Source: Ferrovibrio sp041906005 (GTDB lineage Bacteria; Pseudomonadota; Alphaproteobacteria; Ferrovibrionales; Ferrovibrionaceae). Taken from it: a stretch of 64,000 nt of DNA. The number at the start of each line of letters is the position of its first letter. Position 1 is the stretch's first letter. The notes beneath the pieces are model-generated. The model was not told the origin of the DNA, did no database searches, and saw nothing but the letters and a program-made list of their open reading frames with translations. This document shows, piece by piece, positions 24,367-32,827 of the stretch. The position numbers were made by a program, and so were the translations under genes. Where the stretch lies: the NCBI RefSeq assembly GCF_041906005.1, contig NZ_JAYRJY010000001.1, forward strand, positions 372,001 to 436,000. The letters run 5' to 3'.

Positions 24367-25454
24367 TCCGGGCGATACATCCGCCCGCCGCTCACCGGCC
24401 TGCGCACGCCGGTGGTGCCGGGCAGGCTTAAGCTCAGGCCCCGCACGGCGCGGGCGGCGAGGAAGGCGAAGGCTTCGGCTTCCAGATGGTCGCCATGCCA
24501 GCCCACGGCTTCGACGGCCTCGACCGGCATGTTGAGCTGCTGGGTCAGCATGTTCATCAGCGTGGCGTTATGCCGGCCGCCGCCGCAGACCAGGCAGCGC
24601 AGCGGCCGCTGCGGCAGGTGTTGCAGCCCGCGCGCCACGCTGGCGGCCGTGAACGCCGTGAGCGTGGCGGCGCCGTCGGCCAGCGACAGCCCCTGCACGG
24701 GGGCGGCGCTGAAATCGTTGCGGTCGAGCGATTTCGGCGGCGGCGCGCCGAAATAGGGATGATCGAGCAGGTGCTGCAAGGCGCGCTCATCCACGCGGCC
24801 TTTGGCGGCCGTCGCGCCGCCTTCGTCATGGGCCTGGCCGCTGTGATGCAGCATCCAGTCGTCGATCAGCGCGTTGCCCGGGCCGGTATCGAAGGCGATC
24901 AGATCGGCTTCCGTGGCGCCGCCGATATACGTCACGTTCCCCACGCCGCCGAGATTGAGCACCAGCAAAGGCGGCGGCAGACCGGCATGGCGCGCGAGTG
25001 CGGCGTGATAGAGCGGCACCAAAGGTGCGCCCTGCCCGCCCATGGCGACATCGGCCGAGCGGAAATCGGACACGGTGGGAATGCGCGTGAGGCGGGCCAG
25101 CAGCGCGCCATCGCCGATCTGCCAGGTGCGGCCGGCTTCAGGGCGATGCAGGATGGTCTGGCCGTGGAAGCCCAGCCAGGCGATGTCGCTGGCCGCCAGG
25201 CCGGCCTTGTCCAGCAGAGCGGCGACGGCTTCGGCATGGGCCTGGGTAAGCTGCCGCGCCGCCGCGCCGGCCTCGTGCCCCCCCTTGTTGAGCAGCGTCC
25301 GGATTTTCTCGCGCAAGTCCGGGGCATAGGGCAGCGTCAGCGCCGGACCGAACCCGGCAATCGCCTCGCCGTCGGTGCGCAGCAGGGCGGCATCGATGCC
25401 GTCCAGCGAAGTGCCGCTCATCAGGCCGATGATCCAGGAGGGCTGCGGGGACAA
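24363..25454 (-). CDS. anmK: Anhydro-N-acetylmuramic acid kinase
   Basis: The 363-residue protein has the AnmK signature GLMSGTSLDGIDAALLRTDG at residues 10-29, HGQTILHRPEAGRTWQIGDGALLA, and ATP-binding segments FDTGPGNALIDDWM and LVCGGGRHNATLM. It phosphorylates and opens 1,6-anhydroMurNAc released from peptidoglycan during recycling. Length matches the family. It is divergent from tyrS, an arrangement common in alphaproteobacteria. Confidence 0.95.
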   Translation of the reverse strand: MSPQPSWIIGLMSGTSLDGIDAALLRTDGEAIAGFGPALTLPYAPDLREKIRTLLNKGGHEAGAAARQLTQAHAEAVAALLDKAGLAASDIAWLGFHGQTILHRPEAGRTWQIGDGALLARLTRIPTVSDFRSADVAMGGQGAPLVPLYHAALARHAGLPPPLLVLNLGGVGNVTYIGGATEADLIAFDTGPGNALIDDWMLHHSGQAHDEGGATAAKGRVDERALQHLLDHPYFGAPPPKSLDRNDFSAAPVQGLSLADGAATLTAFTAASVARGLQHLPQRPLRCLVCGGGRHNATLMNMLTQQLNMPVEAVEAVGWHGDHLEAEAFAFLAARAVRGLSLSLPGTTGVRRPVSGGRMYRPD

Positions 25455-25561
25455 GTCGGGAACACCTGATCGAGGGGGCGGAGGCTGGGAGAATCGGGTC
25501 CGCTATGATAGACCATCGGGCCTTTCCCGCCCACAGGACCCAAGCCGAACCAGAGCGCGCC

Positions 25562-26818
25562 ATGACCGAGTTCCGTTCCGATTTCCTGCAGACCATGAGC
25601 CAGCGCGGCTATCTGCACCAATGCACCGATGGCGCCGCCCTCGACGCGCTGGCGCAGCAGCCGTCGGGGATCACCTGCTATGTCGGCTACGACTGCACCG
25701 GGCCGAGCCTGCATGTCGGCCACCTGCTCTCGATCATGATGCTGCGCCGCCTGCAGCAGGCCGGCCACAAGCCCATCGTGCTGATGGGCGGCGGCACCAC
25801 CAAGGTCGGCGATCCCTCGGGCAAGGACGAGGCGCGCAAGCTGCTGACGGTGGACGACATCGCCGCCAACATGGCGAGCATCAAGACCGCCTTCTCGCGC
25901 TTCGTGACCTTCGGCGACGGCCCGTCGGACGCCATCATGGTCAACAACGCCGACTGGCTGGACAAGCTCAACTACATTGACTTCCTGCGCGACTATGGCC
26001 GGCATTTCTCGGTCAACCGCATGCTGTCGTTCGACAGCGTGAAGCTGCGGCTGGAACGCGAGCAGCCGCTCAGCTTCCTCGAATTCAACTACATGATCCT
26101 GCAGGCCTACGATTTCGTCGAACTGGCGCGCCGGCACAAATGCAATCTGCAGATGGGCGGCTCGGACCAGTGGGGCAACATCGTCAACGGCGTGGAGCTG
26201 GGCCGCCGCGTGCATGACCTCAGCCTCTATGGCCTGACCTGCCCGCTGCTGACCACCGCCGCCGGCCACAAGATGGGCAAGACCGCCTCGGGCGCCGTGT
26301 GGCTGAACGAGGACATGCTGCCGACCTACGAGTACTGGCAGTACTGGCGCAACTGCGAGGATGCCGATGTGGGCCGCTTCCTGCGCCTGTTCACCGACCT
26401 GCCGCTGGACGAGATCACCCGGCTGGAACGCCTGCAGGGCGCCGAGCTGAACGAGGCCAAGAAGGTGCTGGCCACCGAGGCCACCGCACTCTGCCGTGGC
26501 CGCGAGGCTGCCGAACTGGCCGCCGAGACGGCGCGCAAGGCTTTCGAGGAAGGCAGTTTCGGCGGCGACCTGCCGGTGGTGAAGGTGGAGCGCGCCAAGC
26601 TGGAAGCCGGCATCGAGGCCTTCGCGCTGGTGCTGGAAGCCGGGCTGGCGAAATCGGGCGGCGAGGCGCGCCGGCATATCCGCGGCAACGCCATCAAGCT
26701 GAACGACCAGCCGGTGAAGGAAGAAACCCAGCGCATCTCGGCCACCGACCTCGGCGCCGATGGCCGCCTGCGCCTGAGCTTCGGCAAGAAGCAGCATGTG
26801 CTGATCGAGACGGCGTAA
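25562..26818 (+). CDS. tyrS: Tyrosyl-tRNA synthetase
   Basis: The 418-residue enzyme is read from the ATG at 25562. Class I motifs are visible: HVGH (in GPSLHVGHLLSIMML) for HIGH, and KMGKT (in AGHKMGKTASGAVWL) for KMSKS. Tyrosine-binding residues appear in CYVGYDCTGPS and MGGSDQWGNIVNG. The C-terminal S4 RNA-binding domain (about 350-415) includes GEARRHIRGNAIKLNDQPV. It charges tRNA-Tyr in the cytosol. It is followed by a composite palindromic repeat. Confidence 0.97.
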   Translation: MTEFRSDFLQTMSQRGYLHQCTDGAALDALAQQPSGITCYVGYDCTGPSLHVGHLLSIMMLRRLQQAGHKPIVLMGGGTTKVGDPSGKDEARKLLTVDDIAANMASIKTAFSRFVTFGDGPSDAIMVNNADWLDKLNYIDFLRDYGRHFSVNRMLSFDSVKLRLEREQPLSFLEFNYMILQAYDFVELARRHKCNLQMGGSDQWGNIVNGVELGRRVHDLSLYGLTCPLLTTAAGHKMGKTASGAVWLNEDMLPTYEYWQYWRNCEDADVGRFLRLFTDLPLDEITRLERLQGAELNEAKKVLATEATALCRGREAAELAAETARKAFEEGSFGGDLPVVKVERAKLEAGIEAFALVLEAGLAKSGGEARRHIRGNAIKLNDQPVKEETQRISATDLGADGRLRLSFGKKQHVLIETA

Positions 26819-26825
26819 GACTGAA

Positions 26826-26898
26826 AAATGGGATCCCCGCTTTCGCGGGGATGACGCTCCGCGTTTTGTCATCCCGGCCTTGAGCCGGGATCCCATTT
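26826..26898. repeat. Composite palindromic repeat of about 73 bp
   Basis: The element is bounded by AAATGGGATCCC and its inverted copy GGGATCCCATTT. Inside are two smaller hairpins, CCCCGC-TTTC-GCGGGG and ATCCCGGC-CTTGA-GCCGGGAT, each flanked by ATGACG/GTCAT. It follows tyrS and resembles paired REP units (BIME-like). It may act as a terminator after tyrS. Confidence 0.75.
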
Positions 26899-26981
26899 GC
26901 TGCTCCGAGTCGCTTCCCCAGCGGCAGGATTGCCGCCGCCGTCGCGCTGGCGGATAGTCTTGCCATCAAGGGAGACCCGCC

Positions 26982-29369
26982 ATGTTGAAGCGCATCGTCA
27001 AAATCCTGCTCGCTCTCGTGATCGTCGTCGCCGCCGCCATCGGCGGCGGGCTGGCCTGGCTGCGCTGGGGCAACGGCTACAAGACCGATGGCGAGCTGCA
27101 GATGGCGGGCCTGAGCGCGCCGGTGCGCGTGCTGCGCGATGCCCATGGCATCCCCTACATCTTCGCGCAGAACACGCCCGACCTGATCCGCGCTCAAGGA
27201 TTCGTCACCGCGCAGCACCGCCTGTTCCAGCTGGAAGCCTATCGCGCGCTGATATACGGCCGCGTGGCGGAAGTGGTCGGCGAGGCCGGACTGGCCAGTG
27301 ATAAGGAAATGCGCATTCTGGGCCTGGCGCAGAATGCGCAGCGCCACGCGAAACTGCTCAGCGCGGAAGCCCGCGATTTCCTCACCTGGTATGCGGAAGG
27401 GCTGAATGCCTATGCAGCACAGACCGCCGATCATCCCATCGAGCTGAAGCTGGCCGGCTTCCGCGTCGGGCCGTGGAGCCTGGACGACATGGTGGCCGTG
27501 CTGCATTTCGTGAATTACAGCCACGCCACCAATTACAAAGCCGAGCTGCTGATGCAGGCGATGATCGACAGGCTGGGATTCGAGAAGGCGAAGGCGCTGT
27601 TCCCGCTCAACGTCAATCCCGACCGTAAGGCGCAGCTGGCTTCGCTGGATGCTCCGGTGCAGGTCGTCGAGGGCCTGAACGTGCAGGATCTGATCCTGCA
27701 GGGCGGCGCACCGGTTGCCGCGCCCATCGAACTCGGCAGCAACAACTGGGCGGTCTCGGCCGCGCGCTCGGCCTCGGGCGCCACGATTGTGTCCAACGAT
27801 CCGCATCTGGATGCGCGCACCCTGCCCGGCGTGTGGCATCCCGTCGGCCTGTTCGCGCCCGGCATCCAGGCCGTGGGTGCCGCCCTGCCCGGCGTGCCCG
27901 GCCTGACGGTGGGCCGCACGCCCCATGTGGCCTTCGGCGTCACCAACGGCTATGGCGATTCCCAGGACCTGTTCATCGAGACCGTCGATCCGGCCAGCCC
28001 GGCCAATTATCTGGATAACGGCGCGAGCGTGCCGTTCGACACGCGCGAAGAGATCATCCGCGTGAAGGACAGCAAAGCGGAAGGCGGCCTGCGCGAGGAG
28101 AAACTGACCGTGCGCAGCACCAAGCGCGGCCCGGTGGTGGGAACCGCCGCCAATGGCCGTGTGCTGGCCCTGCGCATGGCCTCGGCCGAGATTCCGGGCG
28201 GTGGCTTAGGGATCGAAAAGCTGCTGACAGCGAAGACCGTGCAGGAAGTGGATGCCGCCGCGCAGCAGATGGGCGTGATGTATTTCAACTACGTGTTCGG
28301 CGACAGCAGCGGCGCGGTGGGCCATCGCGCCACCGGGCTGGTGCCGCTGCGCGCCAGCGGCCAGGGCGTGTTCCCCAAGCCGGCGGAAACGGCGGCCAAT
28401 GACTGGCGCGGCTTCATCCCGTCCGACAGGCTGCCGGGCCAGATCGCGCCGGCGCGCGGCTGGGTGGGCACCGCCAATCACGACACCCAGCCGGACAATT
28501 ATCCCTATCACTACGGCAGCTATTTCTCGCCGCCCTATCGCTACGCCACGATCAAGAACCGCATCGAGAACGGCCCGGCGATGAAGGCCGAGGACCACCT
28601 GAAACTGATGCAGGATATCAGCAACGCGCAGGCGCGCATGCTGGCGCCGAAGATCGTCGCCGCCCTGCAGGGCGGCAAGCATGCGGACATCGCCGCCATC
28701 CTCGGGGCCTGGGATTTCAACGAACGCACCGACAGCGCGGCGCCCACCCTCTATCACAGCATCTACGAGGCCCTGGCGGCGCAGACCTTTGCCGACGAAC
28801 TGGGGCCGGAGTTGGCGAAACGCTGGCTCTCGAACTGGTATACCTGGCAGTCGCGTTTTGATGCGCTGCTGGCCGATCCCGCCTCGCCGTGGTTCGACGA
28901 CACGGCCACGCCGGCCGTGGAAACCCTGCCCGACATGATCCAGCGCGCAACCGATATCGCCCGCGCCGATCTGGAAGCCAAATACGGACCCAAGCCGCAG
29001 GAGTGGCTGTGGGGCAAGGTCCATACCATCGCCTTCGTCAGTCCATTGCGCCGCAGCGGCCCCGGCGCCGCCCTGCTCGGCACGACACCGCAGCCCTATG
29101 CCGGCTCGGGCGAGACGGTGCAGCGCGCGCTGTCAGGTTACGGCCAGGGCTTCGACACGCGCTTCTTCGCATCGTTGCGCTTCATCGCCGATTTCTCGGA
29201 TGCCGAGAAGGTGATGGCGGCCGTGTCGGGCGGCGTGGCCGAGCGCCAGTTCGGCCCGCACCAGACCGACCAGCTCGACGCCTGGATGGGCGGTCGCCTG
29301 CTGCCCTGGTGGTTCGCGCCGCAGGCGGTGGAGGCCAATGCGCGGCACGTGCTGGTGCTAAAGCCGTAG
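26982..29369 (+). CDS. Penicillin acylase family Ntn-hydrolase
   Basis: This 795-residue protein has an N-terminal membrane or signal segment (residues 4-27), an alpha-subunit region starting near VRVLRDAHGIPYIFAQN, a spacer, and the mature beta-subunit N-terminus at Ser253 (LGSNNWAVS), the autocatalytic cleavage point and nucleophile. NDPHLDARTLPGVWHPVGL and FGVTNGYGDSQDLF follow as in the family, and HDTQPDNYPYHYGSYFSPPYR matches the later catalytic Asn region. Family members cleave acyl amides such as beta-lactams or acyl-homoserine lactones. The substrate here is unknown. It would work in the periplasm. Confidence 0.92.
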   Translation: MLKRIVKILLALVIVVAAAIGGGLAWLRWGNGYKTDGELQMAGLSAPVRVLRDAHGIPYIFAQNTPDLIRAQGFVTAQHRLFQLEAYRALIYGRVAEVVGEAGLASDKEMRILGLAQNAQRHAKLLSAEARDFLTWYAEGLNAYAAQTADHPIELKLAGFRVGPWSLDDMVAVLHFVNYSHATNYKAELLMQAMIDRLGFEKAKALFPLNVNPDRKAQLASLDAPVQVVEGLNVQDLILQGGAPVAAPIELGSNNWAVSAARSASGATIVSNDPHLDARTLPGVWHPVGLFAPGIQAVGAALPGVPGLTVGRTPHVAFGVTNGYGDSQDLFIETVDPASPANYLDNGASVPFDTREEIIRVKDSKAEGGLREEKLTVRSTKRGPVVGTAANGRVLALRMASAEIPGGGLGIEKLLTAKTVQEVDAAAQQMGVMYFNYVFGDSSGAVGHRATGLVPLRASGQGVFPKPAETAANDWRGFIPSDRLPGQIAPARGWVGTANHDTQPDNYPYHYGSYFSPPYRYATIKNRIENGPAMKAEDHLKLMQDISNAQARMLAPKIVAALQGGKHADIAAILGAWDFNERTDSAAPTLYHSIYEALAAQTFADELGPELAKRWLSNWYTWQSRFDALLADPASPWFDDTATPAVETLPDMIQRATDIARADLEAKYGPKPQEWLWGKVHTIAFVSPLRRSGPGAALLGTTPQPYAGSGETVQRALSGYGQGFDTRFFASLRFIADFSDAEKVMAAVSGGVAERQFGPHQTDQLDAWMGGRLLPWWFAPQAVEANARHVLVLKP

Positions 29370-29382
29370 AGGCGGAAAGAAG

Positions 29383-29484
29383 ACGTGGATGGCCGGCCAA
29401 GGAAGCGGTCCTGGGCCCGGCCATGACGTTCAGGGAAACGCCTCAATACATCCGTCATGCCCGGCCTTGTGCCGGGCATCCACG
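29383..29484. repeat. Two REP-like repeats after the acylase gene
   Basis: CGTGGATGGCCGGCC...GGGCCCGGCCATGACG (29383-29428) is a long-loop member, and GTCATGCCCGGCC-TTGT-GCCGGGCATCCACG (29454-29484) is a compact one in opposite orientation. Both lie between the convergent acylase and AsmA-like genes, where a two-way terminator would be useful. Confidence 0.75.
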
Positions 29485-29501
29485 CTACGCCCTAACCGCG
29501 A

Positions 29502-32500
29502 CTACGGCGTGATGCGCTGCTCGAACGGGATTTCGGTCGATGGCGGCGCTTGCTGCGTGCCATTGCCTTCGCCGGTAGTCGGCGCCTGGAAGATGCGGCG
29601 CAGGAAGCCCGGCGCGATGGCCGACAGCGGATTGACGGTGAATTGCGGATCGTCCTTCGGCCCCGAGACGGCGAAATTCACGCCGATGATGCCGTCGCCG
29701 ACGAACAGGTCGCCCAGCAGCGGAATCTTGCCCAGGATGGTGTTGAGCACGAAGGCCGGCACGGCCGTTCCGGTGATGCTGACACTGTCGGTGCGGTTGT
29801 AGATATTGCCCTCGAAGGTGATGCCGAGCTGCTGGCCGGTCAGGCGCGCGGGCCGGATCGTCAACACGCCATCCTGCTGCCTGAACGGCACTTCGCCGTT
29901 TTCGAACAGGATACCCTCGCCCGACAGCAACGCCGACAGGCCGGCAAACGAGCCGATGCCGAACAGCCGCGCCAGGAACGGCGCGCGCACCGCGCGCACA
30001 TTCTGCATGGTCATCCTGCCGGCCAGCGGCTGGTTGGCCTTGGTGTCGTCGTAGGCGGCATTGATCTGCATGGTGCCGCCCTGCATGTCGGTGATGCCGA
30101 GAAAACGCAGCATGGCGCCGGCATTGTCGGAATCGAGCCGCAGGGAGCGGCCTTCCAGCGCCGGCGTGATGAAGAAGGCGACGCCGCCGGTGGTGGCGAA
30201 ACCGCCGGTCAGGCTCAGGCGCTCCAGCCGCTTGGGTTCGCGCTGCACGCTGAGCGACAGGTTGCGCATTTCCAGCGCGTCTTCGATCTGCGCCTCGTCC
30301 AGCCGCAGGTCGAGCGTCAGCCTGGGCTTGATCTGGCCCGGTTCGCTGTCGTCGTCGAACACATCCTTCACGAATGGCCGCAGGTCGTAACGTTTGCCGC
30401 TCAGTTCGATCTGGGCATCGCCATTGGCGGCATAGCTGATGCGGCCGCGCGCGTCGTTGTCGCCGGCCTTCAGGCTGGCGATCTCGGTGCTCCAGCCGCC
30501 ATCGGTGTTGAGCTGCGCCTTGGCACGACCCGACAGCGTGGGGCCGGTCAGCTCGATCAGGTCGAACATCACCGGCTGGCCCGCGCGGGTGCGGATCTGC
30601 ACGCGGCCCTGCGCCGGCGTGCCCGCCGGCTTGCCCAGATGCGCCTCGGCGACGACGATGGTGGCATCCTTGAGATCGAACTCGCCGCCCACCGCCGTTT
30701 CGCCGCCGCGGCGTTCCTCGATCTCCATGGTGGCATCCACCGGCCCGTCGATATAGGGCGCCAGCGGATAGCCCAGCGCCTTGCGCTGCGCCTCGTCGAT
30801 GCGGCCCATCAGGCGATAGCGCGCCGGCACGGCGGCACGGGCATTGAATTCCTGGCGCCAGACAATCTGCAACGGCACGCCGTTCAGCGCCGCCTTGCCG
30901 CTGGCTTCCAGCGCCTTGGTATCGACCTTCAGCTTCATCGTGCCGTCGGTGAGGCCATAGCGGCCCATCAGGCCATCCATGCTGAGCGCGGCGAGATCGG
31001 CTTCGGCCGTCACCGCGATATCGTCGGTCTTCAGCGCATTGAGCAGCGGGAATTTCAGCCGCCACTTCACCACGGCGTCGCCGCCCACGCCGGCCGGCTT
31101 GATGGCGAGCTTGGACGGGAAACCGAGCGGCTTCTGGTCGATCAGCGTCAGCACGTCGCTGCTTTTGCCGCGCGCCGTGCTGGTGATGTCGGCATGCTGG
31201 TCGGCATCCTGCAGGCCGGTGATCTTCACGCTGCCGGGGCCGACCTGCAGCGCGCCGCCGGGAAGGTTCACCGAGGCCGTCTCCATCGAGAGGTCGAACG
31301 TATCGGCATCCAGCGCGGCACTGCCCTTCGCCTCGCGCAGCCTGGTCATCGGCGCCAGGTAATCCACCTGCAGGCCCTCGAAGGCGAAATCGAGCTTCAC
31401 GGCTTCGCGCGGCAGCCGTTCCTGGCCGGCCACCATGGCCGGCGTCAACGCCGCGGCGAAACGGCCGGCCGAGACCTTGCCTTCGCGGATATTGGTGGTG
31501 ACCCAGTCGCGCGCGTTCTTCGCCATGCCGGGCGGCCAGTATTGCCCGAGCGCATCGGTCGGCAGGTCGAAGAACTGGCCTTTCAGCTCCAGGCCATAGC
31601 GTTCGCCTTCGCTGCGGCTGACCCAGCCACCGAAGGAAAGCCGGAACTGGTCGGCAAAGCTGATGCTGCCCTCGTCGATATACAGCCGGCCGTTGGCGGC
31701 ATCGGCATAACCGCGAAACCGCGCCTCGGTGAGATCGAGGGGCGCGGCGAGGAAATCGGGCGCCTGGATGCGGCCGGCGCCGGCATGCAGGTCGAAATTG
31801 AGGCCAAGCTGCTCGCCACTTTCGTTCAGGCGCAGGGTCAGGCTGCCGCCGAGCGGCGCCGCGAAATATTCCAGCGGCTGCAATTCGGGCACCACATCGG
31901 CGAAATCGGAGGGCTCGATATTGTCGAACTGCACGTTCACGCTGGCGGCGCGTTCGGCCGACACATAATCGGCGCCGACGGTGAGATTGACCCGCCGGTT
32001 GCGCCAGTCCAGCGCGCCGGTGGCCGAGGCATAGACATGGCCGTCGCCGCGCCGGAAGGACAATTGCGCCTCTGGCACCACCCAGCGCTGGTTGAGTTTC
32101 CAGTCCTCGATCACCAGGCGCTCGGCCAGCATCGACACCATCTCGAGCTGGCTGAGGGGATCGCCCGGATCGGGTGTACGCGACAGCAGCTCGAACACGC
32201 CGGCGAACATGCTGGTGGCCAGCGCATCGCTGGGGGTGCGCACTTCCTCGGACTCGGTGGTGGCACCGGGCTGGCCGTCGTTTTCCAGCGGCAGGCCGAT
32301 CTGGAACCGCCCCCGCGCATCGCGCACCAGTCGCGCCTCGATGCCGCTGGCGAAGACGTAACGCGGCGCGATCACGCCGCGCAGCAGCGAGGGACCGCTG
32401 AGCGCCATGTCGATGAAGGGAATGCGCAGGGTGACGCGTTCGTCACTGGCGCGGTAGCGCGCATCCACCACGCGCAGGCGCAGACTCTGGTCGCGCTCCG

Positions 32501-32702
32501 ACCAGGCCAGCACCAGGTCGGTCATCTCGGCGCGGATGCCGAATTGCGGCAAGGCCAGCGCCTCGCTGACATAGGGGATCAGGAAACCGACCGAGATGGG
32601 CTCCTGCGCCACACGCCAGGCCAGCAGCCCACCCAAACCCACCAGTGTCAGCGCCACCGCCACAACCGAGCGAACCAGCAACCGACTCCATCGCAAAACC
32701 AC
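29502..32702 (-). CDS. AsmA/YhdP-like large envelope protein
   Basis: The protein is 1066 residues from a GTG at 32702 that has a GAGGA site; upstream in-frame codons would run into the divergent glnE leader. A membrane anchor lies near residues 5-28 (LLVRSVVAVALTLVGLGGLLAW). The long beta-rich body, the middle DUF3971-type region and the C-terminal AsmA-like segment (MQGGTMQINAAYDDTKANQPLAGRMTMQNV, then IGSFAGLSALLSGEG and the PAFVLNTILGKIPLLGDLF end) match YhdP/AsmA-like proteins. These form periplasm-spanning lipid-transfer bridges for outer-membrane phospholipids. Only the last assignment is family knowledge; the sequence shows the domain pattern. Confidence 0.85.
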   Translation of the reverse strand: MVLRWSRLLVRSVVAVALTLVGLGGLLAWRVAQEPISVGFLIPYVSEALALPQFGIRAEMTDLVLAWSERDQSLRLRVVDARYRASDERVTLRIPFIDMALSGPSLLRGVIAPRYVFASGIEARLVRDARGRFQIGLPLENDGQPGATTESEEVRTPSDALATSMFAGVFELLSRTPDPGDPLSQLEMVSMLAERLVIEDWKLNQRWVVPEAQLSFRRGDGHVYASATGALDWRNRRVNLTVGADYVSAERAASVNVQFDNIEPSDFADVVPELQPLEYFAAPLGGSLTLRLNESGEQLGLNFDLHAGAGRIQAPDFLAAPLDLTEARFRGYADAANGRLYIDEGSISFADQFRLSFGGWVSRSEGERYGLELKGQFFDLPTDALGQYWPPGMAKNARDWVTTNIREGKVSAGRFAAALTPAMVAGQERLPREAVKLDFAFEGLQVDYLAPMTRLREAKGSAALDADTFDLSMETASVNLPGGALQVGPGSVKITGLQDADQHADITSTARGKSSDVLTLIDQKPLGFPSKLAIKPAGVGGDAVVKWRLKFPLLNALKTDDIAVTAEADLAALSMDGLMGRYGLTDGTMKLKVDTKALEASGKAALNGVPLQIVWRQEFNARAAVPARYRLMGRIDEAQRKALGYPLAPYIDGPVDATMEIEERRGGETAVGGEFDLKDATIVVAEAHLGKPAGTPAQGRVQIRTRAGQPVMFDLIELTGPTLSGRAKAQLNTDGGWSTEIASLKAGDNDARGRISYAANGDAQIELSGKRYDLRPFVKDVFDDDSEPGQIKPRLTLDLRLDEAQIEDALEMRNLSLSVQREPKRLERLSLTGGFATTGGVAFFITPALEGRSLRLDSDNAGAMLRFLGITDMQGGTMQINAAYDDTKANQPLAGRMTMQNVRAVRAPFLARLFGIGSFAGLSALLSGEGILFENGEVPFRQQDGVLTIRPARLTGQQLGITFEGNIYNRTDSVSITGTAVPAFVLNTILGKIPLLGDLFVGDGIIGVNFAVSGPKDDPQFTVNPLSAIAPGFLRRIFQAPTTGEGNGTQQAPPSTEIPFEQRITP

Positions 32703-32827
32703 GTATCGCGTCCTCAATTTCCGTCGGCCAGAGATGACCGGGTAGGCTTTATGTCGACAGGGGGCCGCCGCTGCTTGACCCTGTGCCGAGTTTAGCCGAA
32801 CTTCGCCCACGGCACGAGGGAAACGCC

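Noticed and set aside
29550..32795. A 1081-codon open frame on the plus strand opposite the AsmA-like gene
   Set aside because: Its His/Gln/Arg/Ala-rich content is typical of an antisense shadow in GC-rich DNA; the minus-strand AsmA-like protein has clear domains.
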